Positions 35,476 to 44,021 of a DNA stretch of 64,000 nucleotides are shown one piece after another. Made by a program: the position numbers and the translations under genes. The notes under the pieces are model-generated. The model was given only the letters and a program-made list of their open reading frames with translations. It did not search any database and was not told the DNA's origin. Within the stretch, counting starts at the first letter, position 1; every line of letters begins with the position of its first letter. This DNA is from Campylobacter showae (lineage in GTDB: Bacteria; Campylobacterota; Campylobacteria; Campylobacterales; Campylobacteraceae), in the NCBI RefSeq assembly GCF_900699785.1, contig NZ_LR535679.1, forward strand, positions 1,612,001 through 1,676,000, written 5' to 3'.

Positions 35476-35636
35476 TTTAAGCCTTTCAAATAGATTTAAC
35501 GAAAATGATTATAACCAAAAAATGTTAAATTTTTTTTCCGAATTTACTATCCTCGTTTAAAATTCTCCCCCGCTTTGAATTTTTATAAATAATAAGATAA
35601 AATCGCCCTTTAAATTTAAAAATTTTAGGAGATTTT

Positions 35637-36809
35637 GTGGAAATAGACTACTACGAAATTTTAGAAATCAGCAAAAATAGCGACTCTGAAACCATAAAAA
35701 AAGCATTTAGAAAACTAGCGCTAAAGTACCACCCGGACCGCAATCAAGGCGACAAAGAAGCGGAAGAAAATTTTAAAAAGGTAAACGAAGCTTATCAGGT
35801 GCTAGGCGATGAAGAAAAGCGCGCGATATACGATAGATACGGCAAGGCCGGGCTTGAGGGCAGAGGCGGCTTTAGCTCTAGCGGATTTAGCGCGGATTTT
35901 GATTTGGGCGATATCTTTAACTCGTTTTTCGGCGGCGGATTTGGCCCCGGCGCAAGCAGCCGCAAAAGAAGCAGCGACAAATATCCGCTCGATTTAGAGA
36001 TAGCTCTTAGGATCAAATTTAACGAAGCGGTGTTCGGCGCCGAAAAAGAGATAGAATTTACGATCAAAAAACCGTGCCAAACCTGCAAAGGCAGCGGCTC
36101 GAAAGACGGTAAAACGCACGTATGTCCGCACTGCGAGGGCAGAGGTCGGATATCGCAGCAAAGGGGCTTTATGAGCTTCGTGCAGGAGTGTCCGTACTGT
36201 AACGGCACGGGCGAAACGGTCAAGGATAGATGTTCTGATTGCGGCGGTAGCGGCTACAAAGAAGAACGCCAAAGCGTCAAGGTAAATATCCCCGAGGGCA
36301 TAGACGACGGCATGCGTATGCGCGTGAGCGAAAAGGGCAACGTCTCATCAACCGGCGCCAGAGGCGATCTATACGTGCATATCGAGGTTGAAGCCGACGA
36401 GCATTTCGTGCGTCACGAAAGCGACGTTTACATCGAGATTCCGGTATTTTTCACGCAGGCGGTTTTGGGCGAGACGATCACGATCCCGACGCTAAAAGGC
36501 ACGACCGAGCTAAAACTACCGGTCGGCGCAAAAGACAAGCAGCAGTTCGTATTTGAGGGGCTTGGCATAAAAAACGTAAATAGCAAAAGGTACGGCAGGC
36601 TCGTAGCGCAAATCTCCGTAAAAACTCCAAAAGAGCTAACGGACGAGCAGATCTCTCTACTAAATCAGCTGCAAGAAAGCTTCGGTATCAAAGCCGGCAA
36701 GGCGAGCTACGACGAGGAAGAGGATGAGGGAATCTTGGACAAGATAAAAGGGTGGTTTAAAGGCGAAGAACCTGGCGACAAAGGTAAGAAAAAAGGCAAA
36801 AAGGCTTAA
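35637..36809 (+). CDS. dnaJ: Chaperone DnaJ
   Basis: Co-chaperone of DnaK. The 390-residue type I J-protein has a J domain with LALKYHPDRN (HPD), a short Gly/Phe/Ser region (~72-105) and four CxxCxGxG zinc repeats (CQTCKGSG, CPHCEGRG, CPYCNGTG, CSDCGGSG; ~141-205). The beta domains with VNIPEGIDDGMRMRV and an unusually acidic then Lys-rich tail follow. GTG is the start, with AGGAG eight bases upstream. TAAAAT upstream could be the -10. Confidence 0.96.
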   Translation: MEIDYYEILEISKNSDSETIKKAFRKLALKYHPDRNQGDKEAEENFKKVNEAYQVLGDEEKRAIYDRYGKAGLEGRGGFSSSGFSADFDLGDIFNSFFGGGFGPGASSRKRSSDKYPLDLEIALRIKFNEAVFGAEKEIEFTIKKPCQTCKGSGSKDGKTHVCPHCEGRGRISQQRGFMSFVQECPYCNGTGETVKDRCSDCGGSGYKEERQSVKVNIPEGIDDGMRMRVSEKGNVSSTGARGDLYVHIEVEADEHFVRHESDVYIEIPVFFTQAVLGETITIPTLKGTTELKLPVGAKDKQQFVFEGLGIKNVNSKRYGRLVAQISVKTPKELTDEQISLLNQLQESFGIKAGKASYDEEEDEGILDKIKGWFKGEEPGDKGKKKGKKA

Positions 36810-36928
36810 ATTTACGTCAAATTTTGCCTTTTAGCAAGCCCGATCTTTCGTAAATTCGCCGAGTCGTTCGGGCTCAAATTTGCGTTTGTTATAAAACGGC
36901 GTGTTAAATTCGGCATTGAAAATACAAG

Positions 36929-37522
36929 ATGAATAAATTTATATTTTTAGCTATTTTTGCGGCGGTTTCTTCAAATGCGGCGGGGTGCGATACGAGCGGA
37001 CTGCAAAAAGGTTGCGACGCGGGCGATTTTGAGAGCTGCGACAACTTAGGCCTTGCCTACATCGGCATCAAGCTTGAGGAGTGCGACCTGGACAAAAACT
37101 ACAAAAAGGCATTCGCGCTGTTTAAAAAAGCTTGCGACGGGAAGTATGTGCGCGCCTGCGTAAATTTGGGCGTCGCCTACCGCAAAGGCGAGGGCGTCAA
37201 GGCCGACGCGCCAAAGGCTGCCGAGCTCTATCAAAAAGCCTGCGATAGCGGGTATTTGCTGGGTTGTGCGAACTTAGGCTCACTTTATGAGCAGGGGCTC
37301 GGCGTCAAAAAAGATGCGCAAAAAGCGGGAGAAATCTGGCGCAAATCCTGCGAGGCAAAGGACGGGATGTCGTGCTTTAATCTCGGCGCGCTTTACTACA
37401 ACGCAATGCTTGGCGAAAAAGACGTAACTAGCGCAAAAAACTATCTGCAAAAGGCGTGCGCTTACGGCTGGAACGACGGCTGCGAAGCGGCGGAAGCGAT
37501 AGAAAAAGCCGCGAAACGCTAA
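36929..37522 (+). CDS. Secreted Sel1-repeat protein (Hcp-like)
   Basis: 197 residues with an N-terminal signal (MNKFIFLAIFAAVSSNAAG then C20; either an SPase I site after A18 or a weak lipobox). Five Sel1-like repeats of ~36 residues follow, each with a Cys pair spaced for a disulfide: CDNLGLAYIG, CVNLGVAYRKGEGV, CANLGSLYEQGLGV, CFNLGALYYN. These are the build of Helicobacter cysteine-rich proteins (HcpA/B), periplasmic or secreted and penicillin-binding in some cases. It is monocistronic. Confidence 0.88.
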   Translation: MNKFIFLAIFAAVSSNAAGCDTSGLQKGCDAGDFESCDNLGLAYIGIKLEECDLDKNYKKAFALFKKACDGKYVRACVNLGVAYRKGEGVKADAPKAAELYQKACDSGYLLGCANLGSLYEQGLGVKKDAQKAGEIWRKSCEAKDGMSCFNLGALYYNAMLGEKDVTSAKNYLQKACAYGWNDGCEAAEAIEKAAKR

Positions 37523-37776
37523 ATTTGCCGAAGCAGGCCTTGGCGGCGGCGCGAAATTTAAATTTGCGCTACCTCTTCGCTCGCGTAAATTTTATTTTAG
37601 TGCGCAAATTTGATCGCTTTTTGCGTCAAATTTGACGGGTTGATTTGCGAATAACTACGGCGAAATTTATCCAAGAGCGGGGAGTTAAATTTGCGCTTTC
37701 AAATTTAACGAAAACAAATACGTCAAATTTAGCTCAAATTTCAGGGCGGATTTTACAAAATAAGCCCCAAATTTCA

Positions 37777-39591
37777 TCAAATTTCACTCTCTTTTAGTTG
37801 CTCGATTTTAGCCGCCACACTCCTATTCGTGACCTTTTCGATCTCCTCGCTCGTTGCGGTCATTATCGCTTCAAAGCTACCGTAAAATTTAACCAGCTTT
37901 GCGATGCTGCCAGCCGATACGCCCGCGTCTGCTAGCTTGCTAGCGCCAAGATCTTCTTTGCGCTTGGTTTTTTGATGAAAGGTAATGGCAAATCGGTGCG
38001 CCTCGTCGCGAAGTCGCTGGAAAAACTGTAGCCGTCTGTCGCCCGTTGGTAGCGTAAATACGCCGCCTGGAGCGTAAATTTTATCCCTCGCGCCGCCTTT
38101 TGCGCGGTGGGCTTTGGCGTCTATTTTTTCTTTTGAGATGGCGAGTATATCGACGTTTGCGCCGCTACTAGCGATGATATTCGTAGCAAGATCCAGCAGC
38201 GCCTGACCGCCGTCGATGAGCCACAGATCGGGCGGACTAAGCTTATCAAACCGCAAAGCGCGCTCTGTTAGCATCTGGCGCATCTGATCGTAGTCGTTTG
38301 CGTGAGAGAGGTGCATGTGGCGGTAGTGCTCTTTGGCGAAGTTTCCGTGCTCAAAGCGCACCATCGCGCCGACCGCGGCCGCGCCGAACATATGCGAGTT
38401 GTCGAAAGTCTCGATGACGTGCGGCGCGCATGCTAGGCCGAAATACTCTTTTAGCTCTTCCAAAAATGCGTCGTCATGGGTTTTTAGGTACTTTTGGATA
38501 AAGACCTGCGCGTTTGTTAGCGCCATCTCGCAGATGCGCTTTTTCTCGCCGATTTTAGGCACCGATATGCTAAATTTACGGCCGTGGTGAGCGGTCAATA
38601 TCTCCTCTACGAGGCCTGCGTCTTCAAAGGCTTCTAGTACGTAAATTTTTGCGCTCACTACTGGCGCGCCTGCTGGGAAGCTCTCTAAAACTATTTGTTT
38701 GTACGCATCGTTTAGATCGCCTTGCAAGCTCATTTTGGCGTTCGTGATATTTTGATACACGCCGCTGATCTTGCCGCCGTGCACGCTAAAACGCACCGCG
38801 CAAAGCAAATTTTGCTCCGCGCCCACGGCAAAAACCTCAAAATCTTCAAGCTTAGCCAGATCGACCTCGATTTTGACGTCTAGATCCTTGATCGCGTTGA
38901 TCTTATCGCGCACGAGGGCGGCTTGCTCGTAGTTTTCGTTTTGGGCGTATTTGTTCATCAAATTTACGAGCTTTGGCAGCATAGAAAGCGGATTATTTAG
39001 CGCCGCGATCGCGCCCTCTACGACCTTGGCGTAGTCTGCGGGCGAAATTTTGCTGATGAGAGGGGCTTCTGAGTAGCCGATCTGATAAGGCAGATATGCG
39101 CCCGTGGCCTTAAGCGCGCTTTTGCTCTGCACGAGTTTAAAGCTCAGCTTAAGCGCATCTAAAAGCTCGCGCGCGCCGCGAAAATACGGCCCGAAATACT
39201 TGACGTTTTTGCCTCGGACGATCTTGCGCGTGATCTCAAAGCGCGGGAAATCCTCGTCCAAATTTACGTAGATGTAGGGATAGGTCTTATCGTCGCGCAG
39301 CAAGATGTTGTATTTGGGCCGTAGCTGCTTGATGAAAGAGTTTTCCAGTATCAGTGCGTCGGCTTCGCTGGGAGTCACGATATACTCGAGGTGTACGGCT
39401 TCGCTGATCATCTTGTGGATGCGCGGGCTAACCTTGGGCGAGGGAGCGAGACTTGGCGTAAATGAAAAGTAGCTTTTGACGCGGTTTTTTAAAACTTTAG
39501 CCTTGCCGACGTAAAGAAGCTTGCCCGCCTTGTCGAAATACTGATAAACGCCGGGCTGGGCGGGCAGCGAGCGGATCTCGTCGATTAGCAA
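37777..39591 (-). CDS. uvrC: UvrABC excinuclease subunit C
   Basis: Makes both incisions of nucleotide excision repair. 604 residues: N-terminal GIY-YIG nuclease (GVYQYFDKAGKLLYVGKAK at ~18-36), UVR motif (~200-235, NENYEQAALVRDKI), the EndoV/RNase H-like nuclease domain (ETFDNSHMFGAAAVG, LWLIDGGQALL) and C-terminal helix-hairpin-helix (AGVSAGSIAKLVKFYGS). All catalytic regions look intact. Confidence 0.96.
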   Translation of the reverse strand: MLIDEIRSLPAQPGVYQYFDKAGKLLYVGKAKVLKNRVKSYFSFTPSLAPSPKVSPRIHKMISEAVHLEYIVTPSEADALILENSFIKQLRPKYNILLRDDKTYPYIYVNLDEDFPRFEITRKIVRGKNVKYFGPYFRGARELLDALKLSFKLVQSKSALKATGAYLPYQIGYSEAPLISKISPADYAKVVEGAIAALNNPLSMLPKLVNLMNKYAQNENYEQAALVRDKINAIKDLDVKIEVDLAKLEDFEVFAVGAEQNLLCAVRFSVHGGKISGVYQNITNAKMSLQGDLNDAYKQIVLESFPAGAPVVSAKIYVLEAFEDAGLVEEILTAHHGRKFSISVPKIGEKKRICEMALTNAQVFIQKYLKTHDDAFLEELKEYFGLACAPHVIETFDNSHMFGAAAVGAMVRFEHGNFAKEHYRHMHLSHANDYDQMRQMLTERALRFDKLSPPDLWLIDGGQALLDLATNIIASSGANVDILAISKEKIDAKAHRAKGGARDKIYAPGGVFTLPTGDRRLQFFQRLRDEAHRFAITFHQKTKRKEDLGASKLADAGVSAGSIAKLVKFYGSFEAIMTATSEEIEKVTNRSVAAKIEQLKESEI

Positions 39592-39655
39592 ATTTTAGCT
39601 CCCGTCGGTAAATTTGAGCTTTTGCCGCTTGGGGTTAAATTTGACCAAATTTGAT

Positions 39656-40138
39656 TCATTGCGCCACGCTTGATTCTTTGGCTAAATTTTGCTTGATAGC
39701 GAGGCGTATCTTTTCAAATCCCTCGAAAATCCGCTCGCTTTTGGCTAAATTTACGAATTCCCCCTTGGCAGGTTCGGCGTAGGTAAAAATTCGCTTTTTT
39801 TCGTACGGATCGGTCGCTTTTTTAAATTTTAAATGCTTTGTCACAAAAAATTTAACGTCCGTTACGCGAGCTAGCCTGCCGTCAAAATTTACGCTAGAAT
39901 AGATTTTTAATAAGCCTTTTAACATTTTTATACTACTATCGCTTTTTAATTCCTGAAGTCCTAGCGGATGAAACAGGGCAAAAAACAAAACGCCGTTTTT
40001 CTCGTAGCAAAAGGCGATGAGCCTGCGATGATTTAGGCTTAAAAGCTGTAAAAATTCCCCGCATTCGCTACGGTTTTTTAATTCTTTATAAAAAGGATTA
40101 TCAATAATATGTCGAATAATAGTCTTAGCGTCTTTCAT
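39656..40138 (-). CDS. Hypothetical protein
   Basis: 160 residues, soluble, basic, with no signal. It contains FYKELKNRSECGEFLQLLSLNHRRLIAFCYEKN-type start, with FALFHPLGLQELKSDSSIKML and a basic C-terminal half. The pattern hints at a small nucleic-acid-binding or replication-associated protein, but I do not recognise a family. Its start overlaps, on the opposite strand, the start of a small lipoprotein gene (40109). Confidence 0.7.
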   Translation of the reverse strand: MKDAKTIIRHIIDNPFYKELKNRSECGEFLQLLSLNHRRLIAFCYEKNGVLFFALFHPLGLQELKSDSSIKMLKGLLKIYSSVNFDGRLARVTDVKFFVTKHLKFKKATDPYEKKRIFTYAEPAKGEFVNLAKSERIFEGFEKIRLAIKQNLAKESSVAQ

Positions 40139-40261
40139 AAGGCGATTTTAGCATTTTTTTTGTTAATTTTTATAGCAGGCTGCGGCCACAAGGGCGATCC
40201 ATTCTACGAAGCGCCGTCCGAGCCCTCAAACAGCAAAACCGAAAAAATAAATAAACTATAA
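40109..40261 (+). CDS. Small LptM-like lipoprotein
   Basis: A 50-residue ORF with hydrophobic signal (LAFFLLIFIAGC, Cys25) and mature sequence CGHKGDPFYEAPSEP. The CGxKGxxFYxP start resembles LptM (YifL), a tiny outer-membrane lipoprotein that helps LptD form its disulfides in E. coli (CGLKGPLY...P). It ends 14 bp before nhaD and probably shares its transcript. lptD itself lies at 47.9 kb. The reading of a true gene is supported by the lipobox and codon use; the LptM link is by motif only. Confidence 0.65.
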   Translation: MSNNSLSVFHKAILAFFLLIFIAGCGHKGDPFYEAPSEPSNSKTEKINKL

Positions 40262-40275
40262 ATCAAGGAGAGTAA

Positions 40276-41667
40276 ATGAAGATCGTCGGACTTTTGAGTC
40301 TGTTTTTCGCTTTGGCCTTTGGTAGTGGCGACGCTGCGGGCGAGGCTTTAAATTTAACGACTACGTGGGTGGGTATCGCGAGCCTAATTATTTTCGTGGT
40401 GGGATATTTTTTCATCGCTACGGAGGAAAATTTTCACATCGACAAGGCTAAACCGGCCATATTTATCGGCACTTTTATGTTCCTACTCATCGGCTTTTAT
40501 ATGCTGGCAAACGGCCTAGACGTGCATTTGCTACAAAATGAGGTAAATCACCTGATTTTAGAGATTTCGCAGATCGTATTTTTCCTCATGGTCGCGATGA
40601 CCTATATCGAGGCGCTTATCGAGCGAGACGTGTTTAACGCGCTAAAATACAACCTCGTCTCCAAGGGCTATACGTACAAAAGACTCTTTTGGCTAACGGG
40701 CGTTTTGGCATTTTTCATCAGTCCCGTCGCCGACAACCTAACTACCGCTCTCATCCTCTCCACGGTACTTTTAACGATAGATAGAAATAATACAAATTTC
40801 CTAGTCGCTGGTGCGATAAACATTGTCGTAGCAGCAAACGCAGGCGGCGCGTGGAGTCCGTTTGGCGATATCACGACTCTGATGACGTGGGCTGCGGGTA
40901 AGGCTCCGTTTATCGACTTTTTTGCGCTTTTCCCTGCTTCATTTATCGGCTGGCTAGTTACGGCTTTCTTGCTAGCGCGCATAGTGCCTGCGGGCAGTCC
41001 GCATTTTGACCCTGCAACAGAGCCGAAAGTAAGCATCAAAAAGGGCGGCAAAGTCGTTATCGGTCTTGGCGCATTTACGATATTTTCGGCAGTTATGATG
41101 CACCAGCTTTTTCACCTACCTGCGATGTGGGGCATGATGTTTGGCTTCTCGCTTCTTAGTATCTACACCTACATCTACAAAAAAACTAATAAAAACGAAG
41201 AGCCTATGCACGTCTTTCACTATATGTCAAAGATCGAAAACAACACGCTTTTCTTCTTCTTCGGCATCCTTGCAGCCGTCGGCGCGCTGCACTTCGTCGG
41301 ATTTTTAAACTATGCCGTTTCACTTTATGATAAATTCGGCGCTACGACCGTAAATATCGGCGTCGGCTTCCTATCTGCTATCGTGGATAACGTCCCCGTA
41401 ATGTCTGCCGTACTAAAAGCAAATCCTATGATGGGCGCGGATGCGGGCGAGAGCTTAAGTCAGTGGTTACTAGTTACCTTGACTGCCGGTATCGGCGGCT
41501 CGATGATTAGTTTCGGTTCTGCCGCCGGCGTCGGCGTCATGGGCAAACTAAAGGGCATATACACCTTCGGCGCGCATATGAAATACGCTTGGACCGTGGT
41601 TGCCGGCTATATCGTATCGGTCGTGATCTGGTACATACAGTTTGAAATTTTTCATTTATATTTTTAA
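40276..41667 (+). CDS. nhaD: NhaD-family Na+/H+ antiporter
   Basis: 463-residue inner-membrane antiporter of the ion-transporter superfamily, with about twelve helices. Signature motifs are SPVADNLTTALILSTVLL (~152) and VVAANAGGAWSPFGDITTLM (~188), holding the Asp residues of the ion path, and a late GSAAGVGVMG. It extrudes Na+ (or Li+) in exchange for protons. AAGGAG stands before the ATG. It is followed by guaA after 9 bp. Confidence 0.93.
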   Translation: MKIVGLLSLFFALAFGSGDAAGEALNLTTTWVGIASLIIFVVGYFFIATEENFHIDKAKPAIFIGTFMFLLIGFYMLANGLDVHLLQNEVNHLILEISQIVFFLMVAMTYIEALIERDVFNALKYNLVSKGYTYKRLFWLTGVLAFFISPVADNLTTALILSTVLLTIDRNNTNFLVAGAINIVVAANAGGAWSPFGDITTLMTWAAGKAPFIDFFALFPASFIGWLVTAFLLARIVPAGSPHFDPATEPKVSIKKGGKVVIGLGAFTIFSAVMMHQLFHLPAMWGMMFGFSLLSIYTYIYKKTNKNEEPMHVFHYMSKIENNTLFFFFGILAAVGALHFVGFLNYAVSLYDKFGATTVNIGVGFLSAIVDNVPVMSAVLKANPMMGADAGESLSQWLLVTLTAGIGGSMISFGSAAGVGVMGKLKGIYTFGAHMKYAWTVVAGYIVSVVIWYIQFEIFHLYF

Positions 41668-41676
41668 AGGACGCTC

Positions 41677-43209
41677 ATGAATAACACGATAATAGTTTTG
41701 GATTTTGGCTCGCAGTATACCCAGCTCATCGCTAGACGCTTGCGCGAGCAGGGCGTTTATACCGAGATTTTGCCTTTTAACGTCAAGGTCGAGGAGATTA
41801 AAGCGAAAAAACCAAAAGGCATAATCCTAAGCGGCGGCCCTGCTAGCGTTTATGCTCCGGATGCGTATTTTTGCGACGAGGGCGTATTTAAGCTAAAGCT
41901 GCCGATTTTAGGCATTTGCTACGGCATGCAGCTTTTGGCGCATAAATTCGGCGCCGAGGTCGCTCCGGCTTCTCACAAAGAGTACGGCAAGGCAAGCCTA
42001 AACGCTCTAAAATCCCATCCGCTCTTTACCGATACGCCTGAAAAGCAAATCGTCTGGATGAGCCACTCTGACCTCGTAAAAAACCTACCTAACGGCTTTG
42101 AGGCGATCGCGACTAGCGAAAATTCGCCTTATTGCGTATTTGGCGACGAAAAGCGCAAATTTTACGCTTTGCAGTTTCATCCGGAGGTGCAGCACAGCGA
42201 GTTCGGTACGCAGATCTTAAAAAATTTCGCCAAATATATCTGCGGCTGCGAAAGCACGTGGAATATGGGCAGCTTTGCCAAAACCCAGATTGCTAAAATA
42301 AAAGAAACCGTGGGCAACAAAAAAGTCCTTTGTGCCGTTAGCGGAGGCGTGGACAGCTCTGTTACCGCTGCGCTTTTGGCTGCTGCGATACCGCAAAATT
42401 TGATCCTGGTTTTCGTCGATAACGGACTACTTAGAACGGGCGAGCGCGAGCAGGTCGAGGCGACTTTTAGAACTAAGCTTGGCGTGGAGCTAGTTAGCAT
42501 AGATGCGAGTAAAACTTTCCTGGAAAGGCTTGCTGGCGTAACAGATCCAGAGAAAAAGCGCAAGATAATCGGCGAAACTTTTATCGAAATCTTTGAAAAA
42601 GAGGCCAAAAAGCACGATAACGTCAAATTTTTAGCCCAAGGTACGCTCTACACCGACATCATCGAAAGCTCGGTCGTAGGCTCGAGCAAGACGATCAAAA
42701 GCCACCACAACGTGGGCGGGCTACCTGATTGGATGAGCTTTGAGTTAATCGAGCCTTTAAGAGAGATTTTTAAAGACGAGGTGCGCCAGCTAGGCCTTGA
42801 GCTTGGTCTTTCGCGCGAGCTCGTGTTTCGTCACCCGTTCCCCGGTCCGGGCCTTGCGATCCGCATAATGGGCGAGGTAAATACGCCGAGCCTCGAGCTG
42901 CTACGCAAAGCCGACGTGATCCTGCGCGACGAGCTAAAATCAAGCGGCTGGTACAACAAAACGTGGCAAGCATTTTGCGTGTTGCTAAACGTGCACTCAG
43001 TGGGCGTCATGGGCGATAACCGCACCTACGAAAATGCCGTGTGCATACGCGTAGTGGATGCCAGTGACGGTATGACGGCTAGTTTCTCGCGCTTGCCGTA
43101 TGATCTGCTAGAAAACGTCTCACGCCGCATAATAAACGAAGTAGACGGCATTAACCGCGTAGTTTACGACATCTCGAGCAAACCGCCTGCAACGATAGAG
43201 TGGGAGTAA
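41677..43209 (+). CDS. guaA: GMP synthase (glutamine-hydrolysing)
   Basis: Converts XMP to GMP. 510 residues: class I glutamine amidotransferase (1-190) with nucleophile Cys in LGICYGMQ (~81) and [11 protein letters not shown] for the His/Glu pair; ATP pyrophosphatase with P-loop [14 protein letters not shown] (~221-234); and the C-terminal dimerisation domain ([27 protein letters not shown]). AAAGGA precedes the ATG. A near-perfect terminator starts within the stop codon. Confidence 0.97.
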   Translation: MNNTIIVLDFGSQYTQLIARRLREQGVYTEILPFNVKVEEIKAKKPKGIILSGGPASVYAPDAYFCDEGVFKLKLPILGICYGMQLLAHKFGAEVAPASHKEYGKASLNALKSHPLFTDTPEKQIVWMSHSDLVKNLPNGFEAIATSENSPYCVFGDEKRKFYALQFHPEVQHSEFGTQILKNFAKYICGCESTWNMGSFAKTQIAKIKETVGNKKVLCAVSGGVDSSVTAALLAAAIPQNLILVFVDNGLLRTGEREQVEATFRTKLGVELVSIDASKTFLERLAGVTDPEKKRKIIGETFIEIFEKEAKKHDNVKFLAQGTLYTDIIESSVVGSSKTIKSHHNVGGLPDWMSFELIEPLREIFKDEVRQLGLELGLSRELVFRHPFPGPGLAIRIMGEVNTPSLELLRKADVILRDELKSSGWYNKTWQAFCVLLNVHSVGVMGDNRTYENAVCIRVVDASDGMTASFSRLPYDLLENVSRRIINEVDGINRVVYDISSKPPATIEWE

Positions 43210-43240
43210 AATTTAGGCGTTTTGCGCCTAAATTTTATTT
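43207..43240 (+). terminator. Intrinsic terminator of guaA
   Basis: TAAAATTTAGGCG (which includes the guaA stop) pairs over 13 bp with CGCCTAAATTTTA, loop TTTTG, followed by TTTT. Confidence 0.9.
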
Positions 43241-43267
43241 TAAAACGACTCAAATTTGACAAAAAGA

Positions 43268-43280
43268 GATAATCCTTATC
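43268..43280 (+). promoter_or_regulatory. Fur-box-like palindrome before the bicupin gene
   Basis: GATAATCCTTATC is a palindrome (GATAA-TCC-TTATC) matching the half-sites of the Fur consensus. It lies just upstream of where the -35 region should be for the -10 box TACAAT at 43305-43310. Fur repression of the bicupin gene is inferred. Confidence 0.45.
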
Positions 43281-43304
43281 AATAAATCGTCCAAAAACTT
43301 TAGC

Positions 43305-43310
43305 TACAAT
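43305..43310 (+). promoter_or_regulatory. -10 box of the bicupin gene
   Basis: TACAAT in TTTAGCTACAATGATG, 29 bases before the ATG at 43339. Confidence 0.5.
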
Positions 43311-43338
43311 GATGCGTAAATTTACGAAAGGAAGAAAA

Positions 43339-43983
43339 ATGAGTAAAATTTACAATCTAAACGCCGACACGAAAGTGATCGCAAAAAGCGTCGTTAGCAA
43401 GAGAATTTTTGATTGCGAGAACGCTCACGTCGACGTGTTTGCCTTTGATGCGGGCGAGGAGCTAGATCACGAGATGCTGTTTTGCGACAGCCTCGCGTGG
43501 GTCGTAGAGGGCGGTGCGAGTTTGCACTACGGCGAAAAGCAGATGCGCCTAGGCGACGAACAGGCCTGCCTGATAGAGAAAAAAGTATGGCGAAAACTAG
43601 TTTTCAACAAACCGACGAAATACGTCTCAATCGATTTTAAGGAGGACTTAATGATAGATCATTTACCTAAGGCGGCTATTTTTAGCCTAGTAGATGCGGT
43701 CGAATACGAAGAGGGCAAAATCGTGAGCAAAACGCTCGTCAAAAACGAAAGCGGCTCGATGTCTCTACTGTCGTTTTCAAAAGACCAACAACTCTCCACT
43801 CACGCGGCTCCGGGCGACGCTCTTTTGATCGCGCTTGACGGCGAGATGAAGCTAACCATCGGCGACGAGCATTTTGATATCAAAAAGGGCGACACCATCG
43901 TGCTTCCGGGCAAAATCCCGCACGGGCTAAAGATCCCGGAAAAATTTAAAATGTTACTCATCGTAACAAAAGATAAGATGTAG
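43339..43983 (+). CDS. Two-domain cupin protein
   Basis: 214 residues from ATG 43339 (AAAGGAAG six bases upstream); an in-frame ATG at 43309 overlaps the promoter and is unlikely. There are two cupin barrels: the first at ~20-105 (FAFDAGEELDHEMLFCD, VVEGGASLHYGEKQMRLGD), the second at ~125-210 (SFSKDQQLSTHAAPGDALL, LDGEMKLTIGD, IKKGDTIVLPGKIPHGL). His residues in the second could bind a metal. The substrate is unknown. A Fur-box-like site upstream suggests iron control. Confidence 0.85.
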   Translation: MSKIYNLNADTKVIAKSVVSKRIFDCENAHVDVFAFDAGEELDHEMLFCDSLAWVVEGGASLHYGEKQMRLGDEQACLIEKKVWRKLVFNKPTKYVSIDFKEDLMIDHLPKAAIFSLVDAVEYEEGKIVSKTLVKNESGSMSLLSFSKDQQLSTHAAPGDALLIALDGEMKLTIGDEHFDIKKGDTIVLPGKIPHGLKIPEKFKMLLIVTKDKM

Positions 43984-44021
43984 AGTTTCGGGGCGATTGC
44001 CCCGACTCGTTTAGGAAATAT

